64,000 bases of DNA from Bacillota bacterium (GCA_023400055.1 JAEXFN010000051.1:124001-188000), one strand, 5' to 3'; shown: positions 33,824-42,829, counted from the stretch's first letter. Notes: generated from the letters alone by a model not told the origin. Numbers and translations are program-made.

Positions 33824-34324
33824 ATGACAGCAATTTTCGAACGCCGCAGCATCCGGCGGTATACCGCTGAGCCGGTGACGCCGGAGCAGCTTCAGGCGGT
33901 GCTGAGGGCGGGAATGGCGGCGCCGTCGGCCGAGAACGGGCAGCCATGGCAGTTCGTGGTGGTGGATGACCGCGAGAAACTGAACCGGATTCCCGAGTTT
34001 CATCCTTACTCCCGGATGCTGAGGGAAGCGCCAGTGGCGATCGTGGTTTGCGGCGATGCGACGCTGGAGAAGATCCCGGGGTTTTGGGTACAGGACTGCG
34101 CGGCGGCGACGGAGAACATGCTGCTGATGGCCCAGGAATTGGGGCTGGGATCGGTATGGCTGGGCGTATATCCCTTAGCGGACCGGGTGAAAGCGTTGCA
34201 GGAACTGTTGCATCTCCCGGAACCCATCACTCCGTTGGCCATCATGCCGCTGGGCCATCCCGCCGAAACGAAGGAACCCATCGCCCGGTTCGACGAATGG
34301 CGGGTCCACCGGAATCAATGGTAA
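33824..34324 (+). CDS. Nitroreductase-family protein 2
   Basis: The protein has 166 residues: FERRSIRRYTAEPVTPEQLQAVLRAGMAAPSAENGQPWQF and AAATENMLLMAQELGLGSVWLGVYP. It is a small one-domain NADH-dependent FMN reductase or nitroreductase. GGGAGGAA before the ATG at 33824 decides the start; the upstream in-frame region is not conserved. It is a paralogue of the proteins at 32395 and 50935. Confidence 0.9.
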   Translation: MTAIFERRSIRRYTAEPVTPEQLQAVLRAGMAAPSAENGQPWQFVVVDDREKLNRIPEFHPYSRMLREAPVAIVVCGDATLEKIPGFWVQDCAAATENMLLMAQELGLGSVWLGVYPLADRVKALQELLHLPEPITPLAIMPLGHPAETKEPIARFDEWRVHRNQW

Positions 34325-34439
34325 ACCGCGTCCGTTCCGTGTCAGTTCCGGGGACCTCTTTGGTTGGATTCCATCCATTGGTTAATCATTTATCCTGGTT
34401 CGGACCCGGATTCCCCTTCCGCCGTTCCGGATTCGCACT

Positions 34440-34838
34440 GTCATATTGGGTATGGTCTTTGGTCTTGTTAGGATAGCGCTCGTCCTTGTAAGAAATGTCC
34501 CGATCCTTTTAGGGGATCGGTGCGTCCATGTCAGGAATGTCTTCATCCATGTTAGGGATCATTGTATCCGTGTAAGGAATGCGTCGATCCTTTGCGGGGA
34601 TATCCGTATCCTTGTTAGGGATCGTTCCATTCCTGTTGTCCCGAAGGCCATCCCTGCTTCTTCGCGCCGCGGGGAAACCGTCCCGGGAATTGGGGAAGCA
34701 TCCCCAACCTTTGCGGAAACTCTCCCGAGGGGTGCGGAAAGCTGACCGAGGCTTACGGATGGTTTCCCGGGTCACCGGGAAACCGGACGGAGGGGCGGGG
34801 AAACTTTCCCGGCTGCCATTCCCGCCCGGTCGGACGGC
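34440..34838. repeat. 21-bp phased repeat tract 3, two motifs in one register
   Basis: Nineteen units start every 21 bases from 34440 to 34818. Units up to about 34670 follow ATCCNTGTNAGGGAT, a dyad; units from 34671 on follow GCGGAAANNNTCCCG. The register is unbroken across the change of motif. The tract lies between a nitroreductase and an Old Yellow Enzyme gene. Open frames crossing it on both strands encode only heptad echoes. Confidence 0.88.
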
Positions 34839-35012
34839 AGCGGGCCGGCTCCCCGCCCGGGGGACTCCCGGAGCGTACCAATTGCCCGAACGGGTTGGAA
34901 TGTCCTTTTCGCGAAGTTTTCTTCGCGGTTTGGCCCGTCCGATTTATTTCCGGGATGAAGAAGATGAAAGGCGATCCCGTCCCGGAACATTTAACATGAG
35001 GAGGATATGGGA

Positions 35013-36014
35013 ATGTCTTATTTATTGCAACCGCTGACGATCGGGCCGCTGGCCCTGGCCAACCGTTTGGTGATGCCGCCGATGGCTACCGCCAAGGCCG
35101 GGCCGGGCGGCGAAGTGAGCCCGGCGCTGCTGGACTACTATGCCGAGAAATCGGCCGGCGGCTACCTCGGGTTGGTCATCATCGAGCACAGCTTCGTCCG
35201 GGCCGACGGCCAGGCCGGCGAGAACCAGCTTTCCAGCGCCGCTGACCGGGTCATTCCCGGGCTGCGTCAGTTGGCGGAGGTCATTCATAAAAACGGCTCC
35301 CGTTGCGTGTTGCAGATCAATCACGCGGGGAGCGCGGCTCCCCCCGAGCTGACCGGCGCCGCGCTGCTGGGACCGTCGGCCATCGCCAATCCCCGCAAGG
35401 GCGGGATCCCGCATGAATTGAGCAGCGCGGAGATCGCCGCGCTGGTGGTGGCCTTCGCCGCCGCCGCCCGCCGCGTCAAGGAAGCCGGCTTCGACGGCGT
35501 GGAGATCCACTCGGCCCACGGTTATCTACTGAATCAATTTTTCTCGCCCCTGACCAACCGCCGCGACGACGAATATGGCGGGAATCTGTCTCAACGGATC
35601 CGCATCCATCGGGAAGTGATCGCCGCGGTCCGCGCGGCGGTGGGGGAGGACTTCCCCATCTTGCTGCGGCTGGGCGCGTCCGACTTCTGCGATGGCGGAA
35701 CGACCGTCGCCGACAGTCAAAATGCCGCCCGCGAGTTTGCCGAGGCCGGCGTGGCGGTGCTCGACATCTCCGGGGGATTCTCGGGTTATACCGTGCCCGG
35801 CCTCAGCGGGCAAGGTTACTTCGCCCCGCTGGCGACGGCCGTGAAACAAGCGGTCCGGATCCCGGTGATCCTCACCGGCGGAATCACCGAGCCGCAAGCC
35901 GCCGAGGCGTTGCTGGCCGAGGGCAAGGCCGATCTGATCGGCGTGGGCCGGGCGTTGCTCCAGGATTCGGCCTGGGCGCGCCGGGCGGTGGAAAGTTTAC
36001 GGACCCCGGTCTGA
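35013..36014 (+). CDS. NADH:flavin oxidoreductase, Old Yellow Enzyme family (YqjM type)
   Basis: The protein has 333 residues in a TIM barrel: LTIGPLALANRLVMPPMATAKA, CVLQINHAGSAAPP (His-Ala-Gly), FDGVEIHSAHGYLLNQFFSPLTNRRDDEYGG, and the C-terminal ILTGGITEP and LIGVGRALLQD for FMN phosphate. It reduces activated C=C bonds or nitro groups. GAGGAGG stands eight bases before the ATG at 35013, better than the ATG at 35007. It is followed by a terminator. Confidence 0.92.
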   Translation: MSYLLQPLTIGPLALANRLVMPPMATAKAGPGGEVSPALLDYYAEKSAGGYLGLVIIEHSFVRADGQAGENQLSSAADRVIPGLRQLAEVIHKNGSRCVLQINHAGSAAPPELTGAALLGPSAIANPRKGGIPHELSSAEIAALVVAFAAAARRVKEAGFDGVEIHSAHGYLLNQFFSPLTNRRDDEYGGNLSQRIRIHREVIAAVRAAVGEDFPILLRLGASDFCDGGTTVADSQNAAREFAEAGVAVLDISGGFSGYTVPGLSGQGYFAPLATAVKQAVRIPVILTGGITEPQAAEALLAEGKADLIGVGRALLQDSAWARRAVESLRTPV

Positions 36015-36079
36015 ACCGGTCCGCCCGGACCGTTTCGACCGGAATGGGTCAGGGATTCGATCAGCGAAAATCATGCCCG

Positions 36080-36107
36080 CGGAAAGCCGGTCCGGCTTTC
36101 CGTTTTT
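36080..36107 (+). terminator. Terminator after the Old Yellow Enzyme gene
   Basis: The stem CGGAAAGCC/GGCTTTCCG has a five-base loop and a T5 tail. Confidence 0.9.
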
Positions 36108-36263
36108 CATTGCCGGAATTGCCCGGCAAGGGCCGGCGGCGGATAATTTCCGGCAACGTCATATTTATCGGATGATTCGGCCGATTTCTTGGAATAAATG
36201 GCAGGACTCGGGGCAACTTTATATAATTGTAGTTGCAGTTTGAAAAATTTGGGAGGGATCAAG

Positions 36264-36818
36264 ATGTCAGTTCAAAACGAAATGACGGCGGACTTTTTAC
36301 GATCGGCTTATGGCGGGGAAAGCATGGCCCATATGCGCTACATCGCCTGGGGCAATCAGGCCGAAAAAGAGAGTTTCCCCAATACCGCCAAGCTTTTTAA
36401 GGCCATCTCCTATGCGGAGCAGGTCCATGCCAACAACCATTTCCGGGAGTTGGGCCAGTCCAAAGGGGGCCACACCGTCACGGCCGGCGCGGTCTTCGGC
36501 CACGGCACCCTGGTGGAGAATCTGCAAGGCGCCATCGACGGCGAACTCCACGAGGTGGAGCAGATGTACCCCGTCTATCTGAACGCGGCGCAATTCCAAG
36601 AGGAGAAAGGGGCGCAACGTTCGTTCCATTTCGCGCTGGAAGCGGAGAAAATTCATGCCCGGTTGTTCAAGGACGCCCAGGACGCCGCGAAAAACGGCCA
36701 GGACATCCAGTTGAAATCGGTCCATATCTGTCCGGTCTGTGGCCATACCATTCTCGACGGGGCTCCCGACAACTGTCCGGTCTGCGGCGCCAAGAAAGAG
36801 ATGTATGTGAATTTTTAA
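36264..36818 (+). CDS. rbr: Rubrerythrin
   Basis: The protein has 184 residues. The ferritin-like domain carries the di-iron Glu/His set (YGGESMAHMRYIAWGNQAEKE, YAEQVHANNHFRE, DGELHEVEQMYP, FHFALEAEKIHARLF). The C-terminus is a rubredoxin-like domain with HICPVCGHTI and NCPVCGAKK. It reduces hydrogen peroxide in anaerobes. GGGAGG precedes the ATG at 36264. A TATAAT at 36222-36227 may be its -10 box, but I see no convincing -35. Confidence 0.95.
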   Translation: MSVQNEMTADFLRSAYGGESMAHMRYIAWGNQAEKESFPNTAKLFKAISYAEQVHANNHFRELGQSKGGHTVTAGAVFGHGTLVENLQGAIDGELHEVEQMYPVYLNAAQFQEEKGAQRSFHFALEAEKIHARLFKDAQDAAKNGQDIQLKSVHICPVCGHTILDGAPDNCPVCGAKKEMYVNF

Positions 36819-36861
36819 AAAACTTCGCTTAGGGTTTGGCAAAATTTTTGATTTATCGGTA

Positions 36862-36892
36862 AAGCTCGGCGTGATGCACGCCGGGCTTTTTT
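36862..36892 (+). terminator. Terminator after rubrerythrin
   Basis: The stem AAGCTCGGCGT/ACGCCGGGCTT (one G·T pair) has a five-base loop and a T6 tail. Confidence 0.9.
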
Positions 36893-37262
36893 GTCGGGCT
36901 GGTCGAGGAGGAATACCGGCGTCGCGGTTGGTGTTTCTGCGCCGGAACGTCTTTTCATCGCGTAGCGGTATTTACTTAAAATGGGTTTAATGGTATTAAA
37001 TTCTTAGGTAAATTATGGTAAAATGTTGATAAAGGTTATTCTTGCAAAAAACTGGGATAGTGTTGGCGATCCCTGAATATCAATAGTGAGGTAAAATCAT
37101 CCGCTAATTGAAATTTTGGATCGAATTATGCGAAAAATTCAAAAAAATTCCCTTCATGAATTGGTTAAACGATGGTTTGGCCGGCCCAACGCCGTAAAAT
37201 CCGCGCGCGTCGCTCGGAGATCGCCAATTCCATCAGAAATAATATCATAAGGAGGATTTAGC
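36893..37262. other. AT-rich leader region before the large Old Yellow Enzyme gene
   Basis: No gene is seen. An extended -10 box, TGGTAAAAT (37016-37024), is a possible promoter, about 240 bases from the next start. AAGGAGG for the next gene lies just before its ATG. Confidence 0.4.
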
Positions 37263-39230
37263 ATGAGTTTTTCGGCACTATTCTCACCGGTTCGCATCGG
37301 CACCATCGCGGTAAAGAATCGCTTCGCCGTGCCGGCGCTCCTCAGCGGTCTGGCCCATCCCGACGGGACGGTCTCGCAACGGCTGATCGATTATTGGGAG
37401 GCCAGGGCCAAAGGCGGCTTCGGCCTGCTCATTACCGAGCTCGCCTGCGTGGATCCCTCGGGAAAGGCGACTCCGGGACAGCTGGGCATCTGGAATGATG
37501 CGTTCATTCCCGGACTACAAAAGCTGGTTGATACAGTCCATCCCTACGGGGCGAAGATCGCGCTCCAGATTCATCATGCCGGCAGGGAGACCAGTCCGGC
37601 CGTGACCGGAACGCAACCGGTCGCCCCTTCGCCTCTGCCATGCCCCATCATCAAGGCGTTGCCGCGCGAACTGACCGCAGCCGAGATCGTCGAACTGATC
37701 GAACGTTTCGGCGACGCGGCGGTCCGCGCCAGGCGGGCCGGTTTCGATGCGGTGGAGATCCACGGCTGCCACGGTTGTCTGGTCAGCGACTTTATGTCGG
37801 CCTATGCCAACAAACGCCTGGACGAATACGGCGGGAGCCTGCATAGCCGGATGAAATTCGCCGTGGAGGTCGTCCGGAATATTCAGCGCAAGGCCGGGGA
37901 GGATTTCCCGGTGCTCTTCCGGATGAGCGGCGCGGAACGGGTGCCGGGCGGCCGCACCGTCGAGGAGTCCAAAGTCGCCGCGCACCTGTTGGAAGAGGCC
38001 GGCGTCGCCGCGATTCATGTTTCGACCGGCGTAAACGCCAGCGGCCCATGGATCGTGGCCCCGTCGAGCATCGCGCCGGGCTATAATCTTTCCGACGCCG
38101 TGGCCATCAAAAAATCGGTAGCGATTCCGGTATTGGCCGTCGGCCGGATCAACCATCCCGATCTGGCCGAGGACATCATCCGGACCGGCCAGGCCGATCT
38201 GGTCTCTTTGGGCCGCGAGTCGCTGGCCGATCCGGAGTTTCCCAATAAAGTAGCGGCGGGCCGGAGCGAGGAGATCGCCCCGTGCATCGCTTGCCTGCAA
38301 AGGTGCCAGGGCCAGGGGATCGATGAAGCGGATACCGGCGTCTCCTGCCTGGTGAACCCGTTCTGCGGCAAGGAAGGCTCGTTAAAAATCGTTCGGACCA
38401 ACCGTCCCAAGCGGATCGTAGTGGTCGGGGCCGGGCCCGGCGGATTGGAAGCCGCCTGGATCGCGGCGCAAAGGGGACACCAGGTAATCGTCTATGAGAA
38501 GCAGCAGGTTCCGGGCGGGCAATACCGCATCGGCGCGATACCTCCGTTCAAACAGGACATTGTCCGAGCCATTCAGTACTATCTGCGGATGGGCCGGAAG
38601 TACGGCGTGGATTATCGCTTTGACACGCCGGCCACGGTGGAGCGGATCGTTGCCGAAGCGCCGGACTTAGTGATTCTGGCGACCGGCGCCGCACCGCTGG
38701 TACCCGATCTGGAAGGGGCGGACGGTCCGCGCATCGCTCAGGCGGTCGACCTCCTGGAAGGAAAAGTCGTTCCCGGCGAGCGAGTGTTAATCGTCGGCGG
38801 CGGGAGAGTCGGCGTGGAAACCGCGGAGTTTTTGGGAGAGCGTGGCCACCGGGTGACCATCGTCGAGCGCCTGCCGCAACTGGCCGGAGACTTGAATCCG
38901 GCCGTGCGCTACTTCCTGTTCGAGCGGCTGAAAAATTACGGCGTGACCATGCTGACCGGGGTGACGGTCAACGCGTTTACGGAAGACGGCATTCGCTACG
39001 AAGCGAGCCAAGACCCATCCCCAGCCCGGGTCGAGGGTCAAGTCCCTCAACAACATACGCTGGCCGGTTTTGATACGATTCTGCTGGCCATGGGGTTCAA
39101 GTCTTTTAACCCGCTGGAGCAAGAGCTCAAGGCCGTCGTGCCGCAGGTCTTCGTGATCGGCGATGCCGCGAAGGCCAGGAAAGCCCTGGAAGCGATCGCC
39201 GAGGGCGCCCGGTTGGCCGTGAGTGTCTGA
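37263..39230 (+). CDS. Large Old Yellow Enzyme-type oxidoreductase (FMN, 4Fe-4S, FAD/NADPH)
   Basis: The protein has 655 residues. Residues 1-340 are an FMN TIM barrel (SPVRIGTIAVKNRFAVPAL, QIHHAGRETSP, FDAVEIHGCHGCLVSDFMS, RLDEYGG). Then CIACLQRC...CLVNPFCG supplies the four Cys of a 4Fe-4S cluster. Residues about 380-655 are a FAD/NAD(P)-binding domain (RIVVVGAGPGGLEAAWIAAQRG, ILATGAAP, VLIVGGGRVGVETAEFL). This is the 2,4-dienoyl-CoA reductase / trimethylamine dehydrogenase-like architecture; the substrate is unknown. AAGGAGG precedes the ATG. Confidence 0.9.
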   Translation: MSFSALFSPVRIGTIAVKNRFAVPALLSGLAHPDGTVSQRLIDYWEARAKGGFGLLITELACVDPSGKATPGQLGIWNDAFIPGLQKLVDTVHPYGAKIALQIHHAGRETSPAVTGTQPVAPSPLPCPIIKALPRELTAAEIVELIERFGDAAVRARRAGFDAVEIHGCHGCLVSDFMSAYANKRLDEYGGSLHSRMKFAVEVVRNIQRKAGEDFPVLFRMSGAERVPGGRTVEESKVAAHLLEEAGVAAIHVSTGVNASGPWIVAPSSIAPGYNLSDAVAIKKSVAIPVLAVGRINHPDLAEDIIRTGQADLVSLGRESLADPEFPNKVAAGRSEEIAPCIACLQRCQGQGIDEADTGVSCLVNPFCGKEGSLKIVRTNRPKRIVVVGAGPGGLEAAWIAAQRGHQVIVYEKQQVPGGQYRIGAIPPFKQDIVRAIQYYLRMGRKYGVDYRFDTPATVERIVAEAPDLVILATGAAPLVPDLEGADGPRIAQAVDLLEGKVVPGERVLIVGGGRVGVETAEFLGERGHRVTIVERLPQLAGDLNPAVRYFLFERLKNYGVTMLTGVTVNAFTEDGIRYEASQDPSPARVEGQVPQQHTLAGFDTILLAMGFKSFNPLEQELKAVVPQVFVIGDAAKARKALEAIAEGARLAVSV

Positions 39231-39281
39231 GCCGGAACCCGCCGTTTTATCCCACCCGAGAGAATTTCCTAAGGTCATCAT

Positions 39282-39326
39282 CAGCTGGAGCGGGTTCCAC
39301 CAGGAACCGGTCCGGCTGATTTTTTC
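39282..39326 (+). terminator. Terminator after the large oxidoreductase gene
   Basis: CAGC/GCTG outer pairs and a GGTTCC/GGAACC inner stem are followed by ATTTTTTCT. Confidence 0.8.
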
Positions 39327-39368
39327 TGTAGGGCTCCTATCATCGGGAGGTATTTTTTACGTCAGGCA

Positions 39369-39377
39369 TGTTATAAT
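39369..39377 (+). promoter_or_regulatory. Extended -10 promoter for the DUF6483 gene
   Basis: TGTTATAAT, an extended -10 box, about 43 bases before the start codon. No good -35 is visible, as is common for extended -10 promoters. Confidence 0.6.
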
Positions 39378-39419
39378 GAAAGAAGGTTAAATCGGTCATT
39401 CCGGCTGGCGGAGGTAAGT

Positions 39420-40094
39420 TTGCTAAGAGACGATTATATTACGCGATTGATTGAAAAGTTGAGCGTGGTGACCGTTCGGGTCAATGCCTTGAAATTGCAG
39501 CGGCAATGGGACGAGGCCCGCCAGGCGATCCGCGATGCCTCGCAACAGCTGCTGGGCATTCATCCCGCGATCATCGACCGGCTGCCGTATCGCGATTTGA
39601 TTCAAATGATCGGCGGCAACCGGCGCGAGTTACGGAAAGGGATCATCGTGGCCGAATTGTTAAAGCTTGAGGCGGAGATCGCTCGTGCCCGGGGCGACGA
39701 TGCGAAGAGCTTCCAGCAATCGTTAAAGAGTCTGAATATCTTGATTATGGTGTTGTTGGAAGATGCTCAGCTGCGTTCCGAGCCGTATTATTCTGACCAG
39801 GTGGAGGCGTTGGCCGCCGCGGTTGCCGAATATGAGATTCCCGCCGACAGTAAGCAGTTGTTGTTTCAATACTATGAGGCGACCGGCAAGTACGGCAAGG
39901 CCGAGGATATGCTCTACGAATTGCTGGAGGAGGAGACCGGGCGCGCCGCCTGGATCGAGCAGGGCATCGGTTTTTACCAAAGGTTGCTGGCCAAGGGCGA
40001 GGCAGAATTGGCCGGCGGCAATCTGCCCCGGGCCGAGCTCATCGAAGGCTTGGAACGGCTGGAAAAGTACCGTTTGGAAGTTCCGCTCGCTTGA
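39420..40094 (+). CDS. DUF6483 family protein
   Basis: The protein has 224 residues and is all-helical. It opens MLRDDYITRLIEKLSVVTVRVNAL with REAxx-type repeats later (AEMLYELLEEE-like TPR hairpin around residues 150-175), consistent with the DUF6483 family of Bacillota, whose role is unknown. The start is a TTG with GGAGG four to five bases before it, a close but workable spacing. It is a single gene with its own promoter. Confidence 0.72.
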   Translation: MLRDDYITRLIEKLSVVTVRVNALKLQRQWDEARQAIRDASQQLLGIHPAIIDRLPYRDLIQMIGGNRRELRKGIIVAELLKLEAEIARARGDDAKSFQQSLKSLNILIMVLLEDAQLRSEPYYSDQVEALAAAVAEYEIPADSKQLLFQYYEATGKYGKAEDMLYELLEEETGRAAWIEQGIGFYQRLLAKGEAELAGGNLPRAELIEGLERLEKYRLEVPLA

Positions 40095-40225
40095 GAACTG
40101 GTTAATATTCCCAGCGATAAAACAAATAGGGCTTGATAGCCCTATTTTTGTTAGATGAAACATTCATGATTCGCAAGCAGCGGGTCATTGAATTCAGCCT
40201 GTTTCCGGGAGCTAGCCCCGTTCGG

Positions 40226-40510
40226 CTAAACGGCGTATTCCCGCTTCGACCGGTTAATGATCTTCTTGATGCTGTCCTCCGAGAGATGGAAGCGGCGGAT
40301 TAATTCGGCCACCGACAGTCCCCCGTGATACAGGGAGCAAATTTCCCGGTTGCGGCTCCGGATGTGATCCCGGGTGCCGTTTAACTGGCCCCAGCCGGCC
40401 CGCTCCGGTTCGCGCTTGGGGATGTAGATGATCTCCCCTTGAACATATTTTTGCAATTCCGTGAGCAACTCAGCCGGAAGGATTTCCTTTCCGTTTTTGT
40501 AAATCACCAA
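40226..40510 (-). CDS. CD3324 family protein (Mor-like helix-turn-helix)
   Basis: The protein has 94 residues: YKNGKEILPAELLTELQKYVQGEIIYIPKRE, then RDHIRSRNREICSLYHGGLSVAELIRRFHLSEDSIKKIINR, a helix-turn-helix. This is the Mor-activator-related CD3324 family of Bacillota, probable DNA-binding regulators. The start is the TTG at 40510 (AGGAGG six bases upstream) or the adjacent GTG. It overlaps the end of a 32-codon frame that has a consensus ribosome site, so translation may be coupled. Confidence 0.8.
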   Translation of the reverse strand: MVIYKNGKEILPAELLTELQKYVQGEIIYIPKREPERAGWGQLNGTRDHIRSRNREICSLYHGGLSVAELIRRFHLSEDSIKKIINRSKREYAV

Positions 40511-40568
40511 TGAAAGCCTCCTCTTGCCTGGCCGTATAAGCATATTTCCGGATCTGTCCCGCTTTCAT
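40470..40568 (-). CDS. Possible 32-residue upstream peptide overlapping the CD3324 gene
   Basis: A frame with a near-perfect ribosome site (AAAGGAGGTG, seven bases before ATG) encodes a short basic product beginning MKAGQIRKYAYTARQEEAF. It ends 40 bases inside the CD3324 gene, in the +1 frame relative to it. It could be a leader peptide for translational coupling. No family is recognised. Confidence 0.45.
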   Translation of the reverse strand: MKAGQIRKYAYTARQEEAFIGDLQKRKGNPSG

Positions 40569-40599
40569 TGTGACACCTCCTTTGAAAAGTATTGGATCA

Positions 40600-40690
40600 A
40601 CGGATCACAGGAGGGGATGGAGAAAAACTCCCCATCCCGGTGGGTCTACCACTTTTGGGTTGCAGCGTTAGACGCTGCACCACCTATTTA
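40600..40690 (-). promoter_or_regulatory. Two hairpins in the leader of the CD3324 transcript
   Basis: GGATGG/CCATCC arms around 40614-40640 and a perfect GCAGCG/CGCTGC hairpin near 40663-40680 lie 30-120 bases upstream of the short upstream frame. Neither has a proper T tract in the sense direction. They may form a structured 5' leader. The rest of 40691-40899 shows no gene. Confidence 0.45.
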
Positions 40691-40899
40691 CGATTTTCAT
40701 GCCACGATCAGCTCCTTTCAAAGAAGATTCGCCGTACGACTATCTTTATTATGAGCCATGTCGCGGGCTGCGGCAAGGGAAAGTATGACTATAATTATTT
40801 TTCCGGTTTATATTTCAGAAGCTGGGTCTGAAACTCACGAACTCCCGCGAAACGCGAAATTCTCGAGTTAACCGGAAAGGGCCGTTTTTGAGCGACCTA

Positions 40900-40908
40900 T
40901 GGTATAAT
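40900..40908 (+). promoter_or_regulatory. Extended -10 promoter for the QueG-like gene
   Basis: TGGTATAAT, an extended -10 box, about 100 bases before the start codon. Confidence 0.55.
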
Positions 40909-41011
40909 ACAAATATTGGTTGTATTTCTAAGCGATATCGCCCGGGATAAAGGGGCGGTTTGAAGCCGGCATTGGAGTGCGGGCCGAGGAAAGCGAAGCG
41001 GAGGGCGTCCG

Positions 41012-41800
41012 ATGAAGATTGACATGAACAATATCACGGCAATTGCCAGCGAGTTTACGGCAAAAAGCCCGTTGAACCGGGTCGAGACGTTGGACGAACT
41101 GATCATCTATGATAACCCGTTGATAGCCGTGGCTGTGGCCGATGATCCGCTTTTTGAACAGTTAAAAGCAGACAGCTTGGTCGGTCCCAGGCATCGCTCG
41201 CCCCGGGAGTGGTTGGCCGGAGCGCGGTCCGTCATCGTCTACTTTTTGCCTTTTACGCAACGGGTCCGCGAGGCCAACCGGCTATCCGGATGGCCCGCCG
41301 TCGAGTGGCTCTACGGACGGATCGAGGGCGAGCAGTTCAACCGCGCCTTGAGCCAGCACCTGGTGGAATACTTGACCGGCGCGGGTTATCAGGCACTGGC
41401 TCCCAGCCGGGATGGACACTTTTCGGTGATCGATCGCCGCAGCAACTGGTCGGAACGGCATGTCGCCTATATCGCGGGTCTGGGGACCTTCAGCTTGAGC
41501 CGCTCCCTGATTACTCGCCGGGGTTCCGCCGGAAGAATCGGCAGCGTGGTTACGGATCTCGCTTTGGAAGCCACGGCCCGGGAATATCAGACCGCCGACG
41601 AGTATTGCAGCCATTGCGGCGCCTGCATTGTCCGTTGCCCGCCGCTGGCCATCGACCAGCACGGCAAGGATAACGCGGTTTGTTCGGACTATCTGGACCG
41701 GGTTTTGGCGCGTTTCCGTCCCAGGTATGGCTGTGGAAAATGCCAGACCGGTGTGCCGTGTGAAGGCCGGATCCCCGGCCGCCGCACCCTGAACCCTTGA
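41012..41800 (+). CDS. Epoxyqueuosine reductase (QueG)-like iron-sulfur protein
   Basis: The protein has 262 residues. It has ARSVIVYFLPF, the SNWSERHVAYIAGLGTFSLSRSLITRRGSAGRIGSVVTDL region conserved in QueG-like cobalamin enzymes, and CSHCGACIVRCPPLAI plus CGKCQTGVPCEGR for two 4Fe-4S clusters. It is shorter than true QueG (about 310-380) and lacks the HEAT-like tail, so a related reductase role is more likely than queuosine synthesis. GAGGGCG precedes the ATG. Confidence 0.82.
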   Translation: MKIDMNNITAIASEFTAKSPLNRVETLDELIIYDNPLIAVAVADDPLFEQLKADSLVGPRHRSPREWLAGARSVIVYFLPFTQRVREANRLSGWPAVEWLYGRIEGEQFNRALSQHLVEYLTGAGYQALAPSRDGHFSVIDRRSNWSERHVAYIAGLGTFSLSRSLITRRGSAGRIGSVVTDLALEATAREYQTADEYCSHCGACIVRCPPLAIDQHGKDNAVCSDYLDRVLARFRPRYGCGKCQTGVPCEGRIPGRRTLNP

Positions 41801-41935
41801 CTCCTTGAACCGAAGCTTTCGTTCGAGGTATTGGGGCATCTTCCCAGCCGCTGCATTCGTTGCCGTGTTTGAATCCGAAGCAGGTCCGACGGACCGCGCG
41901 GCGTAAGCATAGAAAAATTTCGAGGAGGCTCAGCC

Positions 41936-42799
41936 ATGGAAAAACGCGATTTTGGCAATACCGGGATTCAATTGTCGTTGATTGGCTTTGGCGGAATTAT
42001 CGTTACCGATACCGAACAGGCGGACGCTGACCGCTATGTGGCGGAGGCCATCGACCACGGCGTGAATTACTTCGATGTCTCGCCGAATTATGGCAACGCG
42101 CAGCAACGGTTGGGGCCGGCGCTGGCCGGAAAGCGGCCGGGAGTGTTTTTGGCTTGCAAAACCGAGAAACGCACCCGCCAAGAAGCGGAAGCGGAACTGC
42201 ATCAGTCCCTGAAAACCTTACAAACGGATTATCTGGATCTCTACCAGTTTCACGCCGTCAAGAAAGTGGCGGAGGTGGAGGCCATCTTGGGACCGGACGG
42301 GGCCATGGAGACTTTTCTCCGCGCCCAACGGGAGGGCAAGATCCGTTACATCGGTTTTTCGGCCCATACCGAGGCGGCCGCGCTGGCGCTCTTGGAACGG
42401 TTTGCGTTTACCTCGGTGCTGTTCCCGATCAACTGGGCTTCGCTGATCAATGCCGGTTTTGGCGCCCAAGTGATCGAAAAGGCTCGCGCCAAGGGAGTGG
42501 CCCGTTTGGCCCTGAAAGCACTGGCCCGGACCGCATTGCCTTCCCACTTGGCGGCCTCGGAGCGGAAGTACCCGAAATGCTGGTACGAGCCGATCGAAGA
42601 CGAGTACCTGGCGCAGTTGGCGTTGCGTTTTACCCTGTCCCAGCCGATCACGGCCGCCATTCCGCCCGGAGATATCCGCCTGTTCCGGCTGGCGCTGCAG
42701 GTTGCCGAAGGTTACGCGCCGTTGACTGCGGAGGAAGAAGCCGAATTGCGGCGCGAGGCGGCGGCTCTGAATTCCCTGTTCCCCATCGAATACGCCTGA
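41936..42799 (+). CDS. Aldo/keto reductase
   Basis: The protein has 287 residues, an NADPH-dependent TIM barrel: RDFGNTGIQLSLIGFGGI, YFDVSPNYGNAQQRLG (catalytic Asp and Tyr), LACKTEKR (Lys) and DLYQFHAV (His). The C-terminal portion is like the iron-sulfur-linked aldo/keto reductases but no Cys cluster follows. GAGGAGG precedes the ATG. A strong terminator follows, so it is probably monocistronic. Confidence 0.92.
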   Translation: MEKRDFGNTGIQLSLIGFGGIIVTDTEQADADRYVAEAIDHGVNYFDVSPNYGNAQQRLGPALAGKRPGVFLACKTEKRTRQEAEAELHQSLKTLQTDYLDLYQFHAVKKVAEVEAILGPDGAMETFLRAQREGKIRYIGFSAHTEAAALALLERFAFTSVLFPINWASLINAGFGAQVIEKARAKGVARLALKALARTALPSHLAASERKYPKCWYEPIEDEYLAQLALRFTLSQPITAAIPPGDIRLFRLALQVAEGYAPLTAEEEAELRREAAALNSLFPIEYA

Positions 42800-42829
42800 A
42801 TCCGTTAGTGCGGGAACTCCTTATTGTCA

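Noticed and set aside
40470..40568. Frameshifted N-terminus of the CD3324 gene
   Set aside because: The regulator already has a complete family-like N-terminus from its TTG start, so the short frame is not a broken extension.
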